Below, piece after piece: positions 31,563-40,317 of a stretch of 41,225 nucleotides of DNA. The notes beneath the pieces are model-generated. The model did not search any database and was not told the DNA's origin. It saw only the letters and a list, made by a program, of their open reading frames with translations. Within the stretch, counting starts at the first letter, position 1; each line of letters begins with the position of its first letter. The DNA is from Candidatus Zixiibacteriota bacterium (GTDB lineage Bacteria > Zixibacteria > MSB-5A5 > GN15 > FEB-12). The stretch spans positions 3,100,664 through 3,141,888 of the forward strand of contig CP070674.1 in NCBI GenBank assembly GCA_020351995.1, given 5' to 3'. Made by a program: the position numbers and the translations under genes.

Positions 31563-32987
31563 ATGAAATTAGGACTACAGCTAAGGCTTAAACAGACCCT
31601 CGCTCCTCAACTGATTCAGTCACTTAAGATGCTCCAGATGCCTATTCTGAAACTGGAGCAAACCATCCGGCACGAACTGGCCACCAACCCACTCCTGGAA
31701 GAGATCGAAGAACTGGAGCAGGAACAGGAGAAAACAGAGGAGCAGGAAGCGGAATTCGAGGTCACGGATGCCGAAAAAGACGACGACACCAAAGAGAAGA
31801 TAGAGTGGGAAGAATACTTCTTCGATGACGATGAAGGATACAAAGTCCGCGAGCCGCGGGAGGAACGCGAGGAGCGTTATGAAGGCGCCTCGGCTCCCGA
31901 AGTCAGTCTCTACTCCCATCTCGCCGAGCAGCTTTCTTTCCTGAAGCTGTCCGAAGAAGAGCATCTCATCGGGGAGTACATCATCGGCAATATCTCTCCG
32001 GAAGGTTACCTCACCATCAGCGTTCCGGAGATGGCAGCTGAACTGGAGATAGAGAGTTCTAAAATAGAGACGGTGCTGAAGATCATCCAGCGTTTTGACC
32101 CGATTGGGGTCGGCTCGAGGGATCTGAAGGAATCACTGCTTACCCAGTTAAGAGAAAGGGGGCAGGAGAACAGCCTGGCCTATCGCATCGTCGAGGAGCA
32201 CATTCACGAACTTGACCGTAAATCCATTCTTCAGATTGCCAAGCTTATGAACGTGACCGAGGAGAAAGCTCAGCAGGCGATGAACGTAATAAAGGGATTG
32301 TCGCCCACCCCGACACACGGTCGTTTCGATGCCGGTGCTTTCCCGGTGATTCCCGATCTGATTGTGGAACGCTACGGTGCTGAATACGTCGTCTTTCACA
32401 ATGACACTTATATGCCCCGGCTGAGAATAAACTCGGGTTACAAAGAACTGATTCGGCGCGGTAGCAAGTCGTCGCCGGACACCAAACAGTATATCAAACA
32501 AAAGCTGGAGCAGGCGCGCTGGCTTTTAAATTCCATCAATCAGCGCCGGACGACCATGATCAATGTTATGGAGGCTATCATCGAGGAGCAGAAGGATTTC
32601 TTCGAGCAAGGCCCCGCTTTCCTCAAACCTCTGATTATGGAGCAGATCGCCCAGAAAGTCAGCATGAATGTGGCCACTATCAGCCGGGTCTCCAACGGCA
32701 AGTATGTCCAGACACCATTTGGTGTTTACGAAATAAAATACTTCTTCAACTCCGGAATCTCCAAGACCGATGGTGAGGACATGTCCAAGCGCTCGGTCAA
32801 ACAGCGGATCGAGGAGATAATTAAAGCGGAGACGCCGGACAAGCCGCTTTCGGACCAGGAGATTTACCGGATGCTCAATGCCGAGGGCATTAAGCTGGCC
32901 AGACGCACCGTAACCAAGTACCGTGAGGAACTTAAAATACAGCCCGCGCGTTTAAGAAAAAGGGTAACGCCCGCAGGGGGCAAATGA
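31563..32987 (+). CDS. rpoN: RNA polymerase sigma-54 factor
   Basis: 474 residues. Region I: LQLRLKQTLAPQLIQSLKMLQMP, the Gln/Leu-rich activator-contact segment. Region II (about 45-110) is very acidic. Region III: core-binding domain, ISPEGYLTISVPEMA and FDPIGVGSRDLKESL. Then the HTH IAQKVSMNVATISRVSNGKY and the C-terminal RpoN box ARRTVTKYREEL, which reads the -24 element. Needs AAA+ activators, none of which is in the window. In the lptB-rpoN-hpf block. No clean Shine-Dalgarno precedes ATG 31563. Confidence 0.97.
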   Translation: MKLGLQLRLKQTLAPQLIQSLKMLQMPILKLEQTIRHELATNPLLEEIEELEQEQEKTEEQEAEFEVTDAEKDDDTKEKIEWEEYFFDDDEGYKVREPREEREERYEGASAPEVSLYSHLAEQLSFLKLSEEEHLIGEYIIGNISPEGYLTISVPEMAAELEIESSKIETVLKIIQRFDPIGVGSRDLKESLLTQLRERGQENSLAYRIVEEHIHELDRKSILQIAKLMNVTEEKAQQAMNVIKGLSPTPTHGRFDAGAFPVIPDLIVERYGAEYVVFHNDTYMPRLRINSGYKELIRRGSKSSPDTKQYIKQKLEQARWLLNSINQRRTTMINVMEAIIEEQKDFFEQGPAFLKPLIMEQIAQKVSMNVATISRVSNGKYVQTPFGVYEIKYFFNSGISKTDGEDMSKRSVKQRIEEIIKAETPDKPLSDQEIYRMLNAEGIKLARRTVTKYREELKIQPARLRKRVTPAGGK

Positions 32988-33267
32988 GGGGGGATCACCG
33001 CAGATCGCTATGCCATTGGACGGTGCTACAGTATGATTCGAGACGATAGAACAGATGGTGTTCTTCGGACGGTATCGCTGGTTTCTGTCTATTGTCGCCG
33101 GGCAACCGAAGGGATCGCCCGCCTCCGACGGCTTTCAGTAGCAGGTAGATTCAGGACCACTGATGTTTGAAGGAATTGGATTTAGAATGCCGGCTTTATC
33201 AATAGCCGCAAGTGACTGCTTTGAGGGTAAACCACAATACTAACGTTGCATGGAAAGGAGAAACGCC
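32988..33267. other. Intergenic region rpoN-hpf
   Basis: 280 bp, no gene seen and no strong terminator. hpf may have its own promoter here (expected for a stress-induced gene), but no convincing -35/-10 pair was found. Confidence 0.3.
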
Positions 33268-33627
33268 ATGCTGAAAAAAATATCTGCTCGTCATTTTGAT
33301 CTTACCGATGAAATGAAGTCAGCGGCGGAAAGCGAAATGGAGGGGCTCACCCGCTATTTCGAGAATATCATCTCCGCCGAAATGGTTCTCGACACTGAAC
33401 GGCATAGGCGCAAAGCAGAACTGAAAGTAAAAGTTTACAATAATGTTTTGACCGGCACCGGCGATACCGATGACATGTACACTTCAATTGCCCAGGCTGT
33501 CGACAAAGTAAAAGGACAGCTCAAGAAGTATAAAGGCAAGCTCAAACACAAGAACCCCGAGCAGATAACCGAGGTCAAAGACGCCCTTACAAAGCCGACT
33601 ACGGATATAGACGAAGTCGACGTATAA
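33268..33627 (+). CDS. hpf: Ribosome hibernation promoting factor (short form)
   Basis: 119 residues from ATG 33268; AAAGGAG (33254-33260) is 7 bases upstream, and ATG 33250 has none. Sigma-54 modulation/S30Ae fold: SARHFDLTDEMKSAAESEMEGLTRYF, AEMVLDTERHRRKAELKVKV, DDMYTSIAQAVDKVKGQLKKYKGKLK. Lacks the C-terminal dimerisation domain of long HPF, so it is of the short HPF/YfiA type. Binds the 30S decoding region when growth stops. Ends in a strong terminator, closing the lptB-rpoN-hpf block. Confidence 0.95.
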   Translation: MLKKISARHFDLTDEMKSAAESEMEGLTRYFENIISAEMVLDTERHRRKAELKVKVYNNVLTGTGDTDDMYTSIAQAVDKVKGQLKKYKGKLKHKNPEQITEVKDALTKPTTDIDEVDV

Positions 33628-33658
33628 CACTTTCCGAGTTTGTTCTCCCTCTCAAACA

Positions 33659-33690
33659 GGCCCGCTAAGGATAGCGGGCCTTTTTATTTT
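33659..33690 (+). terminator. Rho-independent terminator after hpf
   Basis: GGCCCGCTA (33659-33667), AGGA loop, TAGCGGGCC (33672-33680), then TTTTTATTTT. Perfect 9-bp stem and strong U-run. Confidence 0.92.
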
Positions 33691-33899
33691 CCTCAGAAAA
33701 ACGTGCAATCTGTTGCCTAATTATAAGCCTGATAAATCACATCCGGAATCGCCTTTGCGGACGATATGCTCCCCTAAGCTACTGCCTGACAATGCCTTTC
33801 TCCGATTACCGGAAGATCCGGCCGCATTTGGCACGGCGCTTTCTTTATGGTAGTGCAGAAAGCTTCTAAGATACGCTAATTAATCTGAGGTAAACAGAT

Positions 33900-34370
33900 A
33901 TGGAACGTACAATTGACTTAATGCTGAGCAGCCCATCATTCTTCCTGCTCACCGGACTTCTGGCGACCGCCCTCTTTTTTCTGATGGTAGCCATCAGAGA
34001 TCTGATGAACGACCATTACGAGGGCTTTATGTACCTGCCGCTGGCCATGTTTTTCGGTGCCGCCCATGGTTTCTACCTCTGGCAACTGCCCATCGATAGT
34101 ACAATATCGATATTGCTGGCTGACCTGAATGTGTGGACCTGGATGGTTTACGTGCTGGCTCCCACGCTGGTGTTACTTTTTGTGCTCCTGGGAGCATTCA
34201 ACCTGATTCGCATCAATGTAACCGCGGCAATGGTGAAGATATTTTTCGGCGTGACCCTTGTATGCTACCTGTTCATGCTGGGCACCAACTGGCCGACGGA
34301 TGTCAAAGGCATCATCACCGTTATCTACTGTCTCACCTGGTTCCACCTTGAATTTGAGACAGCCCAGTAA
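33900..34370 (+). CDS. Small integral membrane protein, unknown function
   Basis: 156 residues from ATG 33900, TGAGGT upstream. About four to five membrane helices: 14-32, 43-62, 82-105, 110-128, 135-152. Between the first two is AIRDLMNDHYEGFMYLPLAM. No known family recognised. The LMNDHYE word also occurs, as LLNEHYE, after the matching helix of the membrane protein at 39693-40295, so the two may be distant paralogs. Monocistronic, bounded by terminators at 33659-33690 and 34399-34430. Confidence 0.8.
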   Translation: MERTIDLMLSSPSFFLLTGLLATALFFLMVAIRDLMNDHYEGFMYLPLAMFFGAAHGFYLWQLPIDSTISILLADLNVWTWMVYVLAPTLVLLFVLLGAFNLIRINVTAAMVKIFFGVTLVCYLFMLGTNWPTDVKGIITVIYCLTWFHLEFETAQ

Positions 34371-34398
34371 CAGTTGATCAATATAGAATGAAGGCAAG

Positions 34399-34430
34399 GC
34401 GGGTCCATCACGGGACCCGCTTTCATTTTC
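34399..34430 (+). terminator. Rho-independent terminator between convergent genes
   Basis: GCGGGTCC (34399-34406), 6-base loop, GGACCCGC (34413-34420), then TTTCATTTTC. Serves the membrane protein gene (+) and touches the 3' end of the DMT transporter gene (-). Confidence 0.85.
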
Positions 34431-35352
34431 AACTAACCATCAGCAGGGCGACTCCCGCCACCGCTACAATAGCTCCCAATAATGCCCTTATGGAGACTTT
34501 TTCTTTGTAGATGATTATCACAAGAGGAATGATCCAGATCGGTGTTGTCGCGTTCAAAGTCGCGGCGATGCCGGCCTCGATATACTTAACCGCAACTAGC
34601 GACATCCACACCCCCAGAAACGGACCAGTAATAGCCCCACTAAGACTCAGCCCCAGGGCTTTGAGATTTCTTGCGGCGGCGATTGTCTCCGGGGCCTTCC
34701 CGCAAAAGACCGTATAGGCCCAGATACAAATCATCGATACTGCCATCCGGATAAACGAGGCCGGCATGGGCTCCACCGGCGCGCCAACGTTAAGCATGCC
34801 GTACTTCGCGACCACCAACCCCGCCGCCTGTCCGAAGGCTCCCAGCAGGGCGAGAGCGACTCCCTTCGCCAGTGAACCAGCATCCGGATGACCATGGGCA
34901 ACGTAATTGTTGGCCCGGTATCTTCGTTCGGCCACAACCCAGCTTATACCGGTGACCGTGATAGATATGCCGAGGACGTCGATCACACTGAGCACCTCGC
35001 GCAGAAATATCCACGCAATAATGGTCGCCATGACCGGCGCGCTGGAATGAAGCAACATCGCCAGCCGGGGGCCTATCATAACCTGGGACTTGAAAAGAGC
35101 GCTGTCGCCAATTACCAGCCCGACCACGCCGGAAAGGCCCAGCCAGAAGATATGCTGAACGGTGATATCATCGGGCAGAATCTGCCCGGTGGTGGCGAGC
35201 AGGGCCACGCAGTAGATACTTACCGCGAATATGAGGCGGATGTTGTTGACCTTGAACGACCCGATCAGCCGACCGGCCTGGGTGAAGAACATCGAGGTAA
35301 ACGACCAGCACAGGGCGGTTGTCAGGGCGGCTAATTCACCGGTGAACTCCAT
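34429..35352 (-). CDS. DMT-superfamily (EamA) transporter
   Basis: 307 residues, about ten membrane helices in two EamA repeats (1-140 and 165-307): ALTTALCWSFTSMFFTQAG opens repeat one, GVALALLGAFGQAAGLVVAKYGML opens repeat two, and the end GALLGAIVAVAGVALLM is typical. Members export amino acids, nucleotides or drugs; substrate unknown. Monocistronic. The ATG at 35352 comes 8 bases after a good -10 and has no Shine-Dalgarno, so the mRNA is probably leaderless. Confidence 0.92.
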   Translation of the reverse strand: MEFTGELAALTTALCWSFTSMFFTQAGRLIGSFKVNNIRLIFAVSIYCVALLATTGQILPDDITVQHIFWLGLSGVVGLVIGDSALFKSQVMIGPRLAMLLHSSAPVMATIIAWIFLREVLSVIDVLGISITVTGISWVVAERRYRANNYVAHGHPDAGSLAKGVALALLGAFGQAAGLVVAKYGMLNVGAPVEPMPASFIRMAVSMICIWAYTVFCGKAPETIAAARNLKALGLSLSGAITGPFLGVWMSLVAVKYIEAGIAATLNATTPIWIIPLVIIIYKEKVSIRALLGAIVAVAGVALLMVS

Positions 35353-35360
35353 TGGGGCGG

Positions 35361-35389
35361 AATATACTCCTAATCGCGGCGGGCGTCAA
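35361..35389 (-). promoter_or_regulatory. Promoter of the DMT transporter gene, leaderless
   Basis: On the minus strand TTGACG (35389-35384), 17 bp, TATATT (35366-35361); the ATG begins at 35352. Predicted transcript start 35354-35353, leader about 2 bases. Same hexamers and spacing as the LRR gene promoter. Confidence 0.75.
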
Positions 35390-35595
35390 TTGTCATGACC
35401 GGAGGGCCATTGAAGCTAATGTACGCCTTATGTCCTGGAAAGTTTCAGTGCGGATCCAGTTATCGCGTTTGTTCCTCCCATAAATCATCCGAAACCCGGC
35501 CTACTCTGGTTTCGTCTTGTGGCTCCATTCCATGTTATAGTCTAATCTGCTACCTCCCCTACTTCAAACATTCTCTATGGTTTTTCAGACTTCTT

Positions 35596-36207
35596 TCATA
35601 ATGGCGCCCAAGTTCTCACTGCCTTCCGACCCGCCCGGTAAGCCCGTGACATCACGTCCGGTCGATTCTTCACGTCGCCTGGAGCCAAGACGCCGGCTGC
35701 AAGTACGATCTCAGTCACGGTTACACCCAAGTACTCCAGCGTCTCCTGAAGCATGCCTGTCGTGAAACGCGAAGTGGCCCTTTCTGTACTCTCAAAAGGT
35801 ATTACCAGTGCGGCTCTTTTTTTCTTGAAATCAACCATGTATTTGCCGCCGTGCCAACGGTCAACGAAGCACTTGAACCAGCCAGAGGGACCCCAAAAAT
35901 AGATCGGCGTACCCAACACCCAAATATCGGCGGTATCCATTTGGGCCAGGATGGGGAACATGTCGTCCTGTATGACGCACTCTTTTGTGGTGGCACAAGC
36001 CTCACAGCCACGGCAAGAGGAGATTTCTACCTCTCCGAGATGTACCTTTACGGTTAGCCCCCCTTCTGCCCGTGCGCCGGCCAACACCTCGTCAACAAGT
36101 AGATCGGTGTTTCCTCCAATCCGAGGGCTGCCGACCACACCAAGCACGCTTGGACCAACGCCAGCCGTTTCTCTTCTCATTTCTCGGGAGCTTCGTCTCG
36201 TTCTCAT
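35596..36207 (-). CDS. NAD(P)H-dependent flavodoxin-fold reductase with Cys motif
   Basis: 203 residues (AAAGG 5 bases before ATG 36207). FMN-binding loop GVVGSPRIGGNTDLLVDEVLAGA near residue 22-44, then CRGCEACATTKECVIQDDM and WVLGTPIYFWGPSGWFKCFVDRW, the pattern of the iron-sulfur flavoprotein/NADPH-dependent FMN reductase family. The CxxCxxC-x5-C spacing could hold a [4Fe-4S] cluster as in archaeal Isf. Likely a soluble electron carrier or quinone/nitro reductase. Monocistronic, not linked to a clear pathway. Confidence 0.88.
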   Translation of the reverse strand: MRTRRSSREMRRETAGVGPSVLGVVGSPRIGGNTDLLVDEVLAGARAEGGLTVKVHLGEVEISSCRGCEACATTKECVIQDDMFPILAQMDTADIWVLGTPIYFWGPSGWFKCFVDRWHGGKYMVDFKKKRAALVIPFESTERATSRFTTGMLQETLEYLGVTVTEIVLAAGVLAPGDVKNRPDVMSRAYRAGRKAVRTWAPL

Positions 36208-36400
36208 GTCCGCCTTTCAAGCATCCTGCCAACGAAGTATAATTTCTATGGCGAGTGATTGGGGGTTGGCAAAGAAAGTCGCACCGGGGTGACGTGTTTC
36301 CGGTCCGCACCGTCTAATTATGACATACATTTCCAGCGCGTGTGATCTAGCCTGAAAACCGCATCTGTTCATATCTCTCTTCTACCATACTTTGTTCCAT

Positions 36401-38815
36401 TCACTCATACCTTAGCACCTCCACCGGATTGGCGCATGCCGCCTTAAAGGTTAGTGTGGTCACCGTAGCTACCGCGATTGCCAAGGTAGCCAGCCCGGCA
36501 AGAATAAATACACCCCAGCTAACCTCGACCCTATAGGCGAAATGCTCAAGCCAGCGAGCGACCGCGTAGTATGCGGTTGGCCAAGCTACAATGTTCGCTA
36601 GCGCCACCAGCACCACAAACTCTCTCAACAACAGAGCAGTAACAGCCGGAATAGATGCACCCAATACCTTGCGAATACCTACCTCCTTTGTCCGTCGTTT
36701 GACCGCCAGTGAAGCTAAACCGACCAATCCAAGGCAGGCGATCAGAACGCCAAGTCCAGCAAAGAAACCTACTATCGTGGCTGCGGTGGCGTCGCCCCGG
36801 TACAGGCGCTCGAGTTCGTCGTCAAGGAATCGGAATTCGCACGGCCGGTCGGGCACAAACGAATCCCAGACAGCGACAATGTGGTTGAGTGCCTCGTCCG
36901 CATCCGCAGGATGGATTCTAACAAGCACCCTATCACTCCAGCCGAGCGCGACAGATAACACCAGTGGGCCGATGAATTCGTTCATCGGGGCGTAGTGGAA
37001 GTCTTTCACGACTCCAATGACTGTACCGCGATTCGGCAGCCCCCACCATCCAAACGGTCTGCCAACAGGGTCGTCCCAACCGAACATCGCTACTGCGGTC
37101 TCATTGAGGATGTAGGCCCCCCCTCCATTCTGTGCCAAAGTATCGGTCGGCATCTCTGGCGAGAAATTGCGGCCCTGCAGCAACGGGATATCCAATGTCG
37201 GCAGAAAATCCCAGTCGACAAAGAAACCGGGTAAGTCAATCCGCGTATCGCTATCATCAGCCACGTATGGATTGACCAGGTGGTGCACCCCCGGACTGGA
37301 GGATGCCAGGCAGACGTTTGAGATGTTTGGATTGGCCAGCAGTTCCTGTCTGAATGCGCCGATTTGAGGACGCAATCCTGTCCCGCGCAGTGGCAACTGG
37401 ACAATGAAATCCCTGTCAAAACCCAGATCCTTGCTCTCCATAAAGCTTACCTGATGTCGCACGGACAGCATGCCAATGATAAGACCAATCGATACTGTAA
37501 ACTGTGCGACTATAAGAACTCGCCGCAGGACTATCCCTCCACCTGTACCAGACGACCACCCTTTAAGGGCCTCAGACGGCCGGAACTTGGATGCCAGAAC
37601 AGCCGGATAACTGCCCGCGGCAATGCCGCCGGCCAGTACAGCTACCACCATCCAGACCACCAAATCCCAATCTCCAATCAGGCTGAACGATGTTTCCCAA
37701 CCAAAGACTCTACCTATGGGCGCGATGGCCAGCTCAACCGTTAGTAGAGCGACCAGAGCTGCTATCATACTGATAGTCACCGATTCGGCCAGTAACTGAA
37801 TGGTCAAATGTCCCTGAAGGGCACCACAGACCTTACGAACGCCCACCTCTTTGGCGCGTTCGCTGGCTCTTGCCGTAGCCAGGTTTATGTAGTTGGCGAA
37901 AGCAGTCAGCAACGTAAGCACCGCGATCACCGAGAACACCCGTACGTACCTGATGTCCCCGTTGTCCTCCAACTCACCCTCCAACTGAGAGTGCAGGTGT
38001 ATGTCGGTCAGGGGCTGGGCATCCATAACGGCGCGATCCTTCAGATAATCCGGGTAAGTTTGGGCGACGAACCCGGGCAACGACGCGCGGAAAGATTCTA
38101 TCCGCTCACCTTCCGCAAGGAGTAGGTACGTATGACACGCCGTCCAGTACCAGTTTTCCAGCCAGGCCTCGGGTAGCCCGGTAAGTTCAAAGACCTCGGG
38201 CAGGCTAGCGATGTTAGCCAAGAAGTCAAAATGCATGTGGCTGGTCGGAGGCAGGTCTCGAATAATACCTGTCACCTGGTAGTCGAGACCATTTTCAAAT
38301 GTAATCACCTTACCGATGGCATTATCGCCCCCAAAGTAACGGTAGGCAGTCTTCTCGGTCAGCAGGATACTAAAAGGATCGTCCAACACGGATGAAGGAT
38401 CACCAGCCGCCAAAGGGAATGAAAACACCTCAAAGATCGTTGAATCGACGAAAAAGAATCTCTCTTCGTAGAATTTCTTGTCCTTGTGCTCCACCAAGGG
38501 AGTGCGCCCGAAGAGTTGAAAGAAACGTACAGTCTTGATGTGCGGCCAATCGGCTGCGATGGCCCTGGCGGTTGGCAATGGAACTTTGGCAAACGTGGCT
38601 CCGGGTGTGCCGTCTTCGGCCTTGAGGCTCCTCGTGACTCGCACAATCCTGTCCGCGTTCTCGTGAAACTTGTCAAAGCTCAATTCCTCCCTCACCCAAA
38701 TCATAATTAGCAGGAAGGCGGACACGCCAAGCACCAATCCCACTACACTCACTGAGGTGTGCACCTTGTGTCTCGCCAGGTTCCTTAGTGCGACTTTCAG
38801 ATAATTACCAAACAC
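36401..38815 (-). CDS. MacB/FtsX-type ABC transporter permease, lone
   Basis: 804 residues from GTG 38815 with GAGGAG 7 bases upstream. Two copies of the MacB_PCD plus FtsX layout: N-terminal helix (about 20-40), periplasmic domain, then three helices around residues 290-420; a second periplasmic domain and three helices near 685-790. Ends in NPVEVLRYE, typical of the family. The FxxYLKVALRNLARHKVHTSVSVVGL start is the style common in Bacteroidota and relatives. The cognate ATPase is not next to it. Role probably lipoprotein/peptide/antibiotic export or envelope stress signalling; not assignable. Confidence 0.93.
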   Translation of the reverse strand: MFGNYLKVALRNLARHKVHTSVSVVGLVLGVSAFLLIMIWVREELSFDKFHENADRIVRVTRSLKAEDGTPGATFAKVPLPTARAIAADWPHIKTVRFFQLFGRTPLVEHKDKKFYEERFFFVDSTIFEVFSFPLAAGDPSSVLDDPFSILLTEKTAYRYFGGDNAIGKVITFENGLDYQVTGIIRDLPPTSHMHFDFLANIASLPEVFELTGLPEAWLENWYWTACHTYLLLAEGERIESFRASLPGFVAQTYPDYLKDRAVMDAQPLTDIHLHSQLEGELEDNGDIRYVRVFSVIAVLTLLTAFANYINLATARASERAKEVGVRKVCGALQGHLTIQLLAESVTISMIAALVALLTVELAIAPIGRVFGWETSFSLIGDWDLVVWMVVAVLAGGIAAGSYPAVLASKFRPSEALKGWSSGTGGGIVLRRVLIVAQFTVSIGLIIGMLSVRHQVSFMESKDLGFDRDFIVQLPLRGTGLRPQIGAFRQELLANPNISNVCLASSSPGVHHLVNPYVADDSDTRIDLPGFFVDWDFLPTLDIPLLQGRNFSPEMPTDTLAQNGGGAYILNETAVAMFGWDDPVGRPFGWWGLPNRGTVIGVVKDFHYAPMNEFIGPLVLSVALGWSDRVLVRIHPADADEALNHIVAVWDSFVPDRPCEFRFLDDELERLYRGDATAATIVGFFAGLGVLIACLGLVGLASLAVKRRTKEVGIRKVLGASIPAVTALLLREFVVLVALANIVAWPTAYYAVARWLEHFAYRVEVSWGVFILAGLATLAIAVATVTTLTFKAACANPVEVLRYE

Positions 38816-39369
38816 TCTATTAGCTCCTCTGAGCGATGTCCCTCGCCTGCGCGTCTTCCAGCGGGGTTAAACCAGTATGTAATTGAGGCCCCTTTCACAT
38901 CTTCTACTCCAGCATGCAAATTGAACGCCAAAAACTCAATGCCTTCGTGCACAGCGAATTAGGACTGCGGCAATCGCATTGGGTGTCCGCTATCGTTACA
39001 CAGGTATCCACATGCGAACAGTTACATCTAGTCGGTCGAGTTCCGGCATGGATGCCCAGACGCGACTGAAGGGAAACATAGCAGGGAAAACAACAGTAGT
39101 ATCTTACTCAGACTTCGCTAAGCCGGTAACTCACACCTCAACTGGTTTTCCTAAATATTGCGCAACGCCGCGGTATGGGCAACCCTCCACCTGCGTTCGG
39201 ATTCCTTCGTATTGACAGTCATCCCGATATTCAATTTCGCCAGGTGGTCCACCATTCACGGCACGATTCCAGTAAGCATGATGACCACACGAGCAGCCCA
39301 GACCAAAGCACGAGCCGCCGGTCGTAAAGGATCGGCCTAACTTATTGAGTTTTATAATAATTAACAAAA

Positions 39370-39390
39370 ATTTATCGAAATTCGACAAAT
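39370..39390. promoter_or_regulatory. Operator-like palindrome upstream of the HTH gene
   Basis: ATTTATCGAA-A-TTCGACAAAT: 10-bp arms around a central A, one mismatch. It ends 5 bases before the -35, as expected for an autoregulatory site of a small dimeric HTH protein. Confidence 0.5.
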
Positions 39391-39395
39391 ATTTG

Positions 39396-39424
39396 TTGCC
39401 TTTTTTAAAATTGTCCCGTATACT
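39396..39424 (+). promoter_or_regulatory. Promoter of the HTH gene, leaderless
   Basis: TTGCCT (39396-39401), 17 bp, TATACT (39419-39424). The ATG at 39430 follows 5 bases later, so the start point should fall on it; no Shine-Dalgarno is present. Confidence 0.7.
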
Positions 39425-39429
39425 AAAAC

Positions 39430-39642
39430 ATGGCTATTCAGATTAACATAGATGTCATGTTGGCGAAGAGAAAGATGTCCCTGACCGATTTGGCCGAGCG
39501 AATCGGAATCACCCTGACCAATCTCTCCCTTTTGAAAACCGGTAAGGTAAAGGGCGTCAAATTCTCTACTCTGGATATCATCTGTCGTGAGCTCGACTGT
39601 CAGCCCGGTGATATTCTGGAGTACATCCCCGACTATGTATAG
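39430..39642 (+). CDS. Small Cro/C1-type HTH regulator (YozG-like)
   Basis: 70 residues, a single helix-turn-helix domain: INIDVMLAKRKMSLTDLAERIGITLTNLSLLKTGKVKGVKFSTLDIICRELDCQPGDILEYI. This compact form (HTH_26/YozG-like) typically sits next to a membrane protein gene and represses its own operon; here the membrane protein starts 50 bp downstream. A palindrome 40 bp upstream is the likely operator. Probably translated from a leaderless message. Confidence 0.92.
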   Translation: MAIQINIDVMLAKRKMSLTDLAERIGITLTNLSLLKTGKVKGVKFSTLDIICRELDCQPGDILEYIPDYV

Positions 39643-39692
39643 CGCGTCTATACGGATTGGCAGATAACGTATGAGATAGAAGAGGTGTAGTT

Positions 39693-40295
39693 ATGGAATC
39701 TAACAAGTTTGCCTTTGCTGGTTGGCTGGCGGTGGTCCAAGCGATAATATTCCCGATTGCTTTCGTTATGGCGATTATCGAGCAGGGTATCGCGGCGGGA
39801 TTGCTCAAAATCGATCGGCCGTTCTTCGGTCCGTCGGATGTCCTGATGCTGATATTCACCGCCATCGCGATTTATGTCTTACTGATGTTCAAGAGACTTC
39901 TCAACGAGCATTATGAATATCATGATTTGAATCTGCTCATATACATTTCCATATGGTGGGCGATAATGTTTCAGGTGATAGGACTCGGGCTGGGATACCT
40001 CATGATCGTTCTCTGGCCGGTGGACAAAGTCTTGTTCGCGGTCCTGTACCTGGTGTTCTTCGCAGGGGCGATGGTAGCGATTGGCATTGTCGACATTCTG
40101 ATCGCGATAAAACTGCTGAAGATCAAAGAACATTTCAGCGAGTTGATCCGGGCCTTTGCCTACATATCGATGGGAGCGGGCATTTGTGAGGTATCAGTGC
40201 TGTTATCGCCCCTGTCGCTGGTTCTGGTTCCGGTGTCGGCTATCGTTCTGGCGATGATTTTCTTCCGCGACCGGCACCAGGTTGAATATGTATAG
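39693..40295 (+). CDS. Integral membrane protein paired with the HTH regulator
   Basis: 200 residues, GAGGTG upstream of ATG 39693. About six membrane helices (roughly 8-28, 45-68, 82-102, 108-135, 150-172, 175-192). Family not recognised. After the second helix comes MFKRLLNEHYEYHDLN, close to AIRDLMNDHYEGFMYL in the membrane protein at 33900-34370. Context (YozG-like HTH plus membrane protein) resembles the small regulator/membrane-protein pairs common in bacteria whose function is mostly unknown. Ends 13 bp before a repeat-filled segment. Confidence 0.82.
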   Translation: MESNKFAFAGWLAVVQAIIFPIAFVMAIIEQGIAAGLLKIDRPFFGPSDVLMLIFTAIAIYVLLMFKRLLNEHYEYHDLNLLIYISIWWAIMFQVIGLGLGYLMIVLWPVDKVLFAVLYLVFFAGAMVAIGIVDILIAIKLLKIKEHFSELIRAFAYISMGAGICEVSVLLSPLSLVLVPVSAIVLAMIFFRDRHQVEYV

Positions 40296-40298
40296 TCG

Positions 40299-40317
40299 GT
40301 GAGGAAGTATGTCAAAG
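40299..40317 (+). repeat. Direct repeat, left copy (ribosome site plus start codon)
   Basis: GTGAGGAAGTATGTCAAAG; the right copy at 40530-40548 differs at 2 of 19 positions. It duplicates the Shine-Dalgarno, ATG and first codons (Met-Ser-Lys) of the small membrane protein gene. Confidence 0.75.

Larger units (their letters stand above)
38816..39429. other. Intergenic region
   Basis: About 610 bp with no gene I trust. A Cys-rich minus-strand frame (39131-39388) lacks a credible start. The right end holds the operator-like palindrome and promoter of the HTH gene. The rest shows nothing recognisable and may be decayed sequence. Confidence 0.4.

Noticed and set aside
33829-33844. Sigma-54-like TGGCACGGCGCTTTCT upstream of the membrane protein gene
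   Set aside because: The -24 half fits, but the -12 half is TTTC rather than TTGC, and no activator site or downstream nitrogen-type gene supports it.
39131-39388. 85-codon minus-strand frame with several Cys (GGSCFGLGCSCGHH, EGCPY)
   Set aside because: Its only starts lie in the AT-rich operator/promoter region of the HTH gene and there is no ribosome site or recognisable family; possible decayed fragment.
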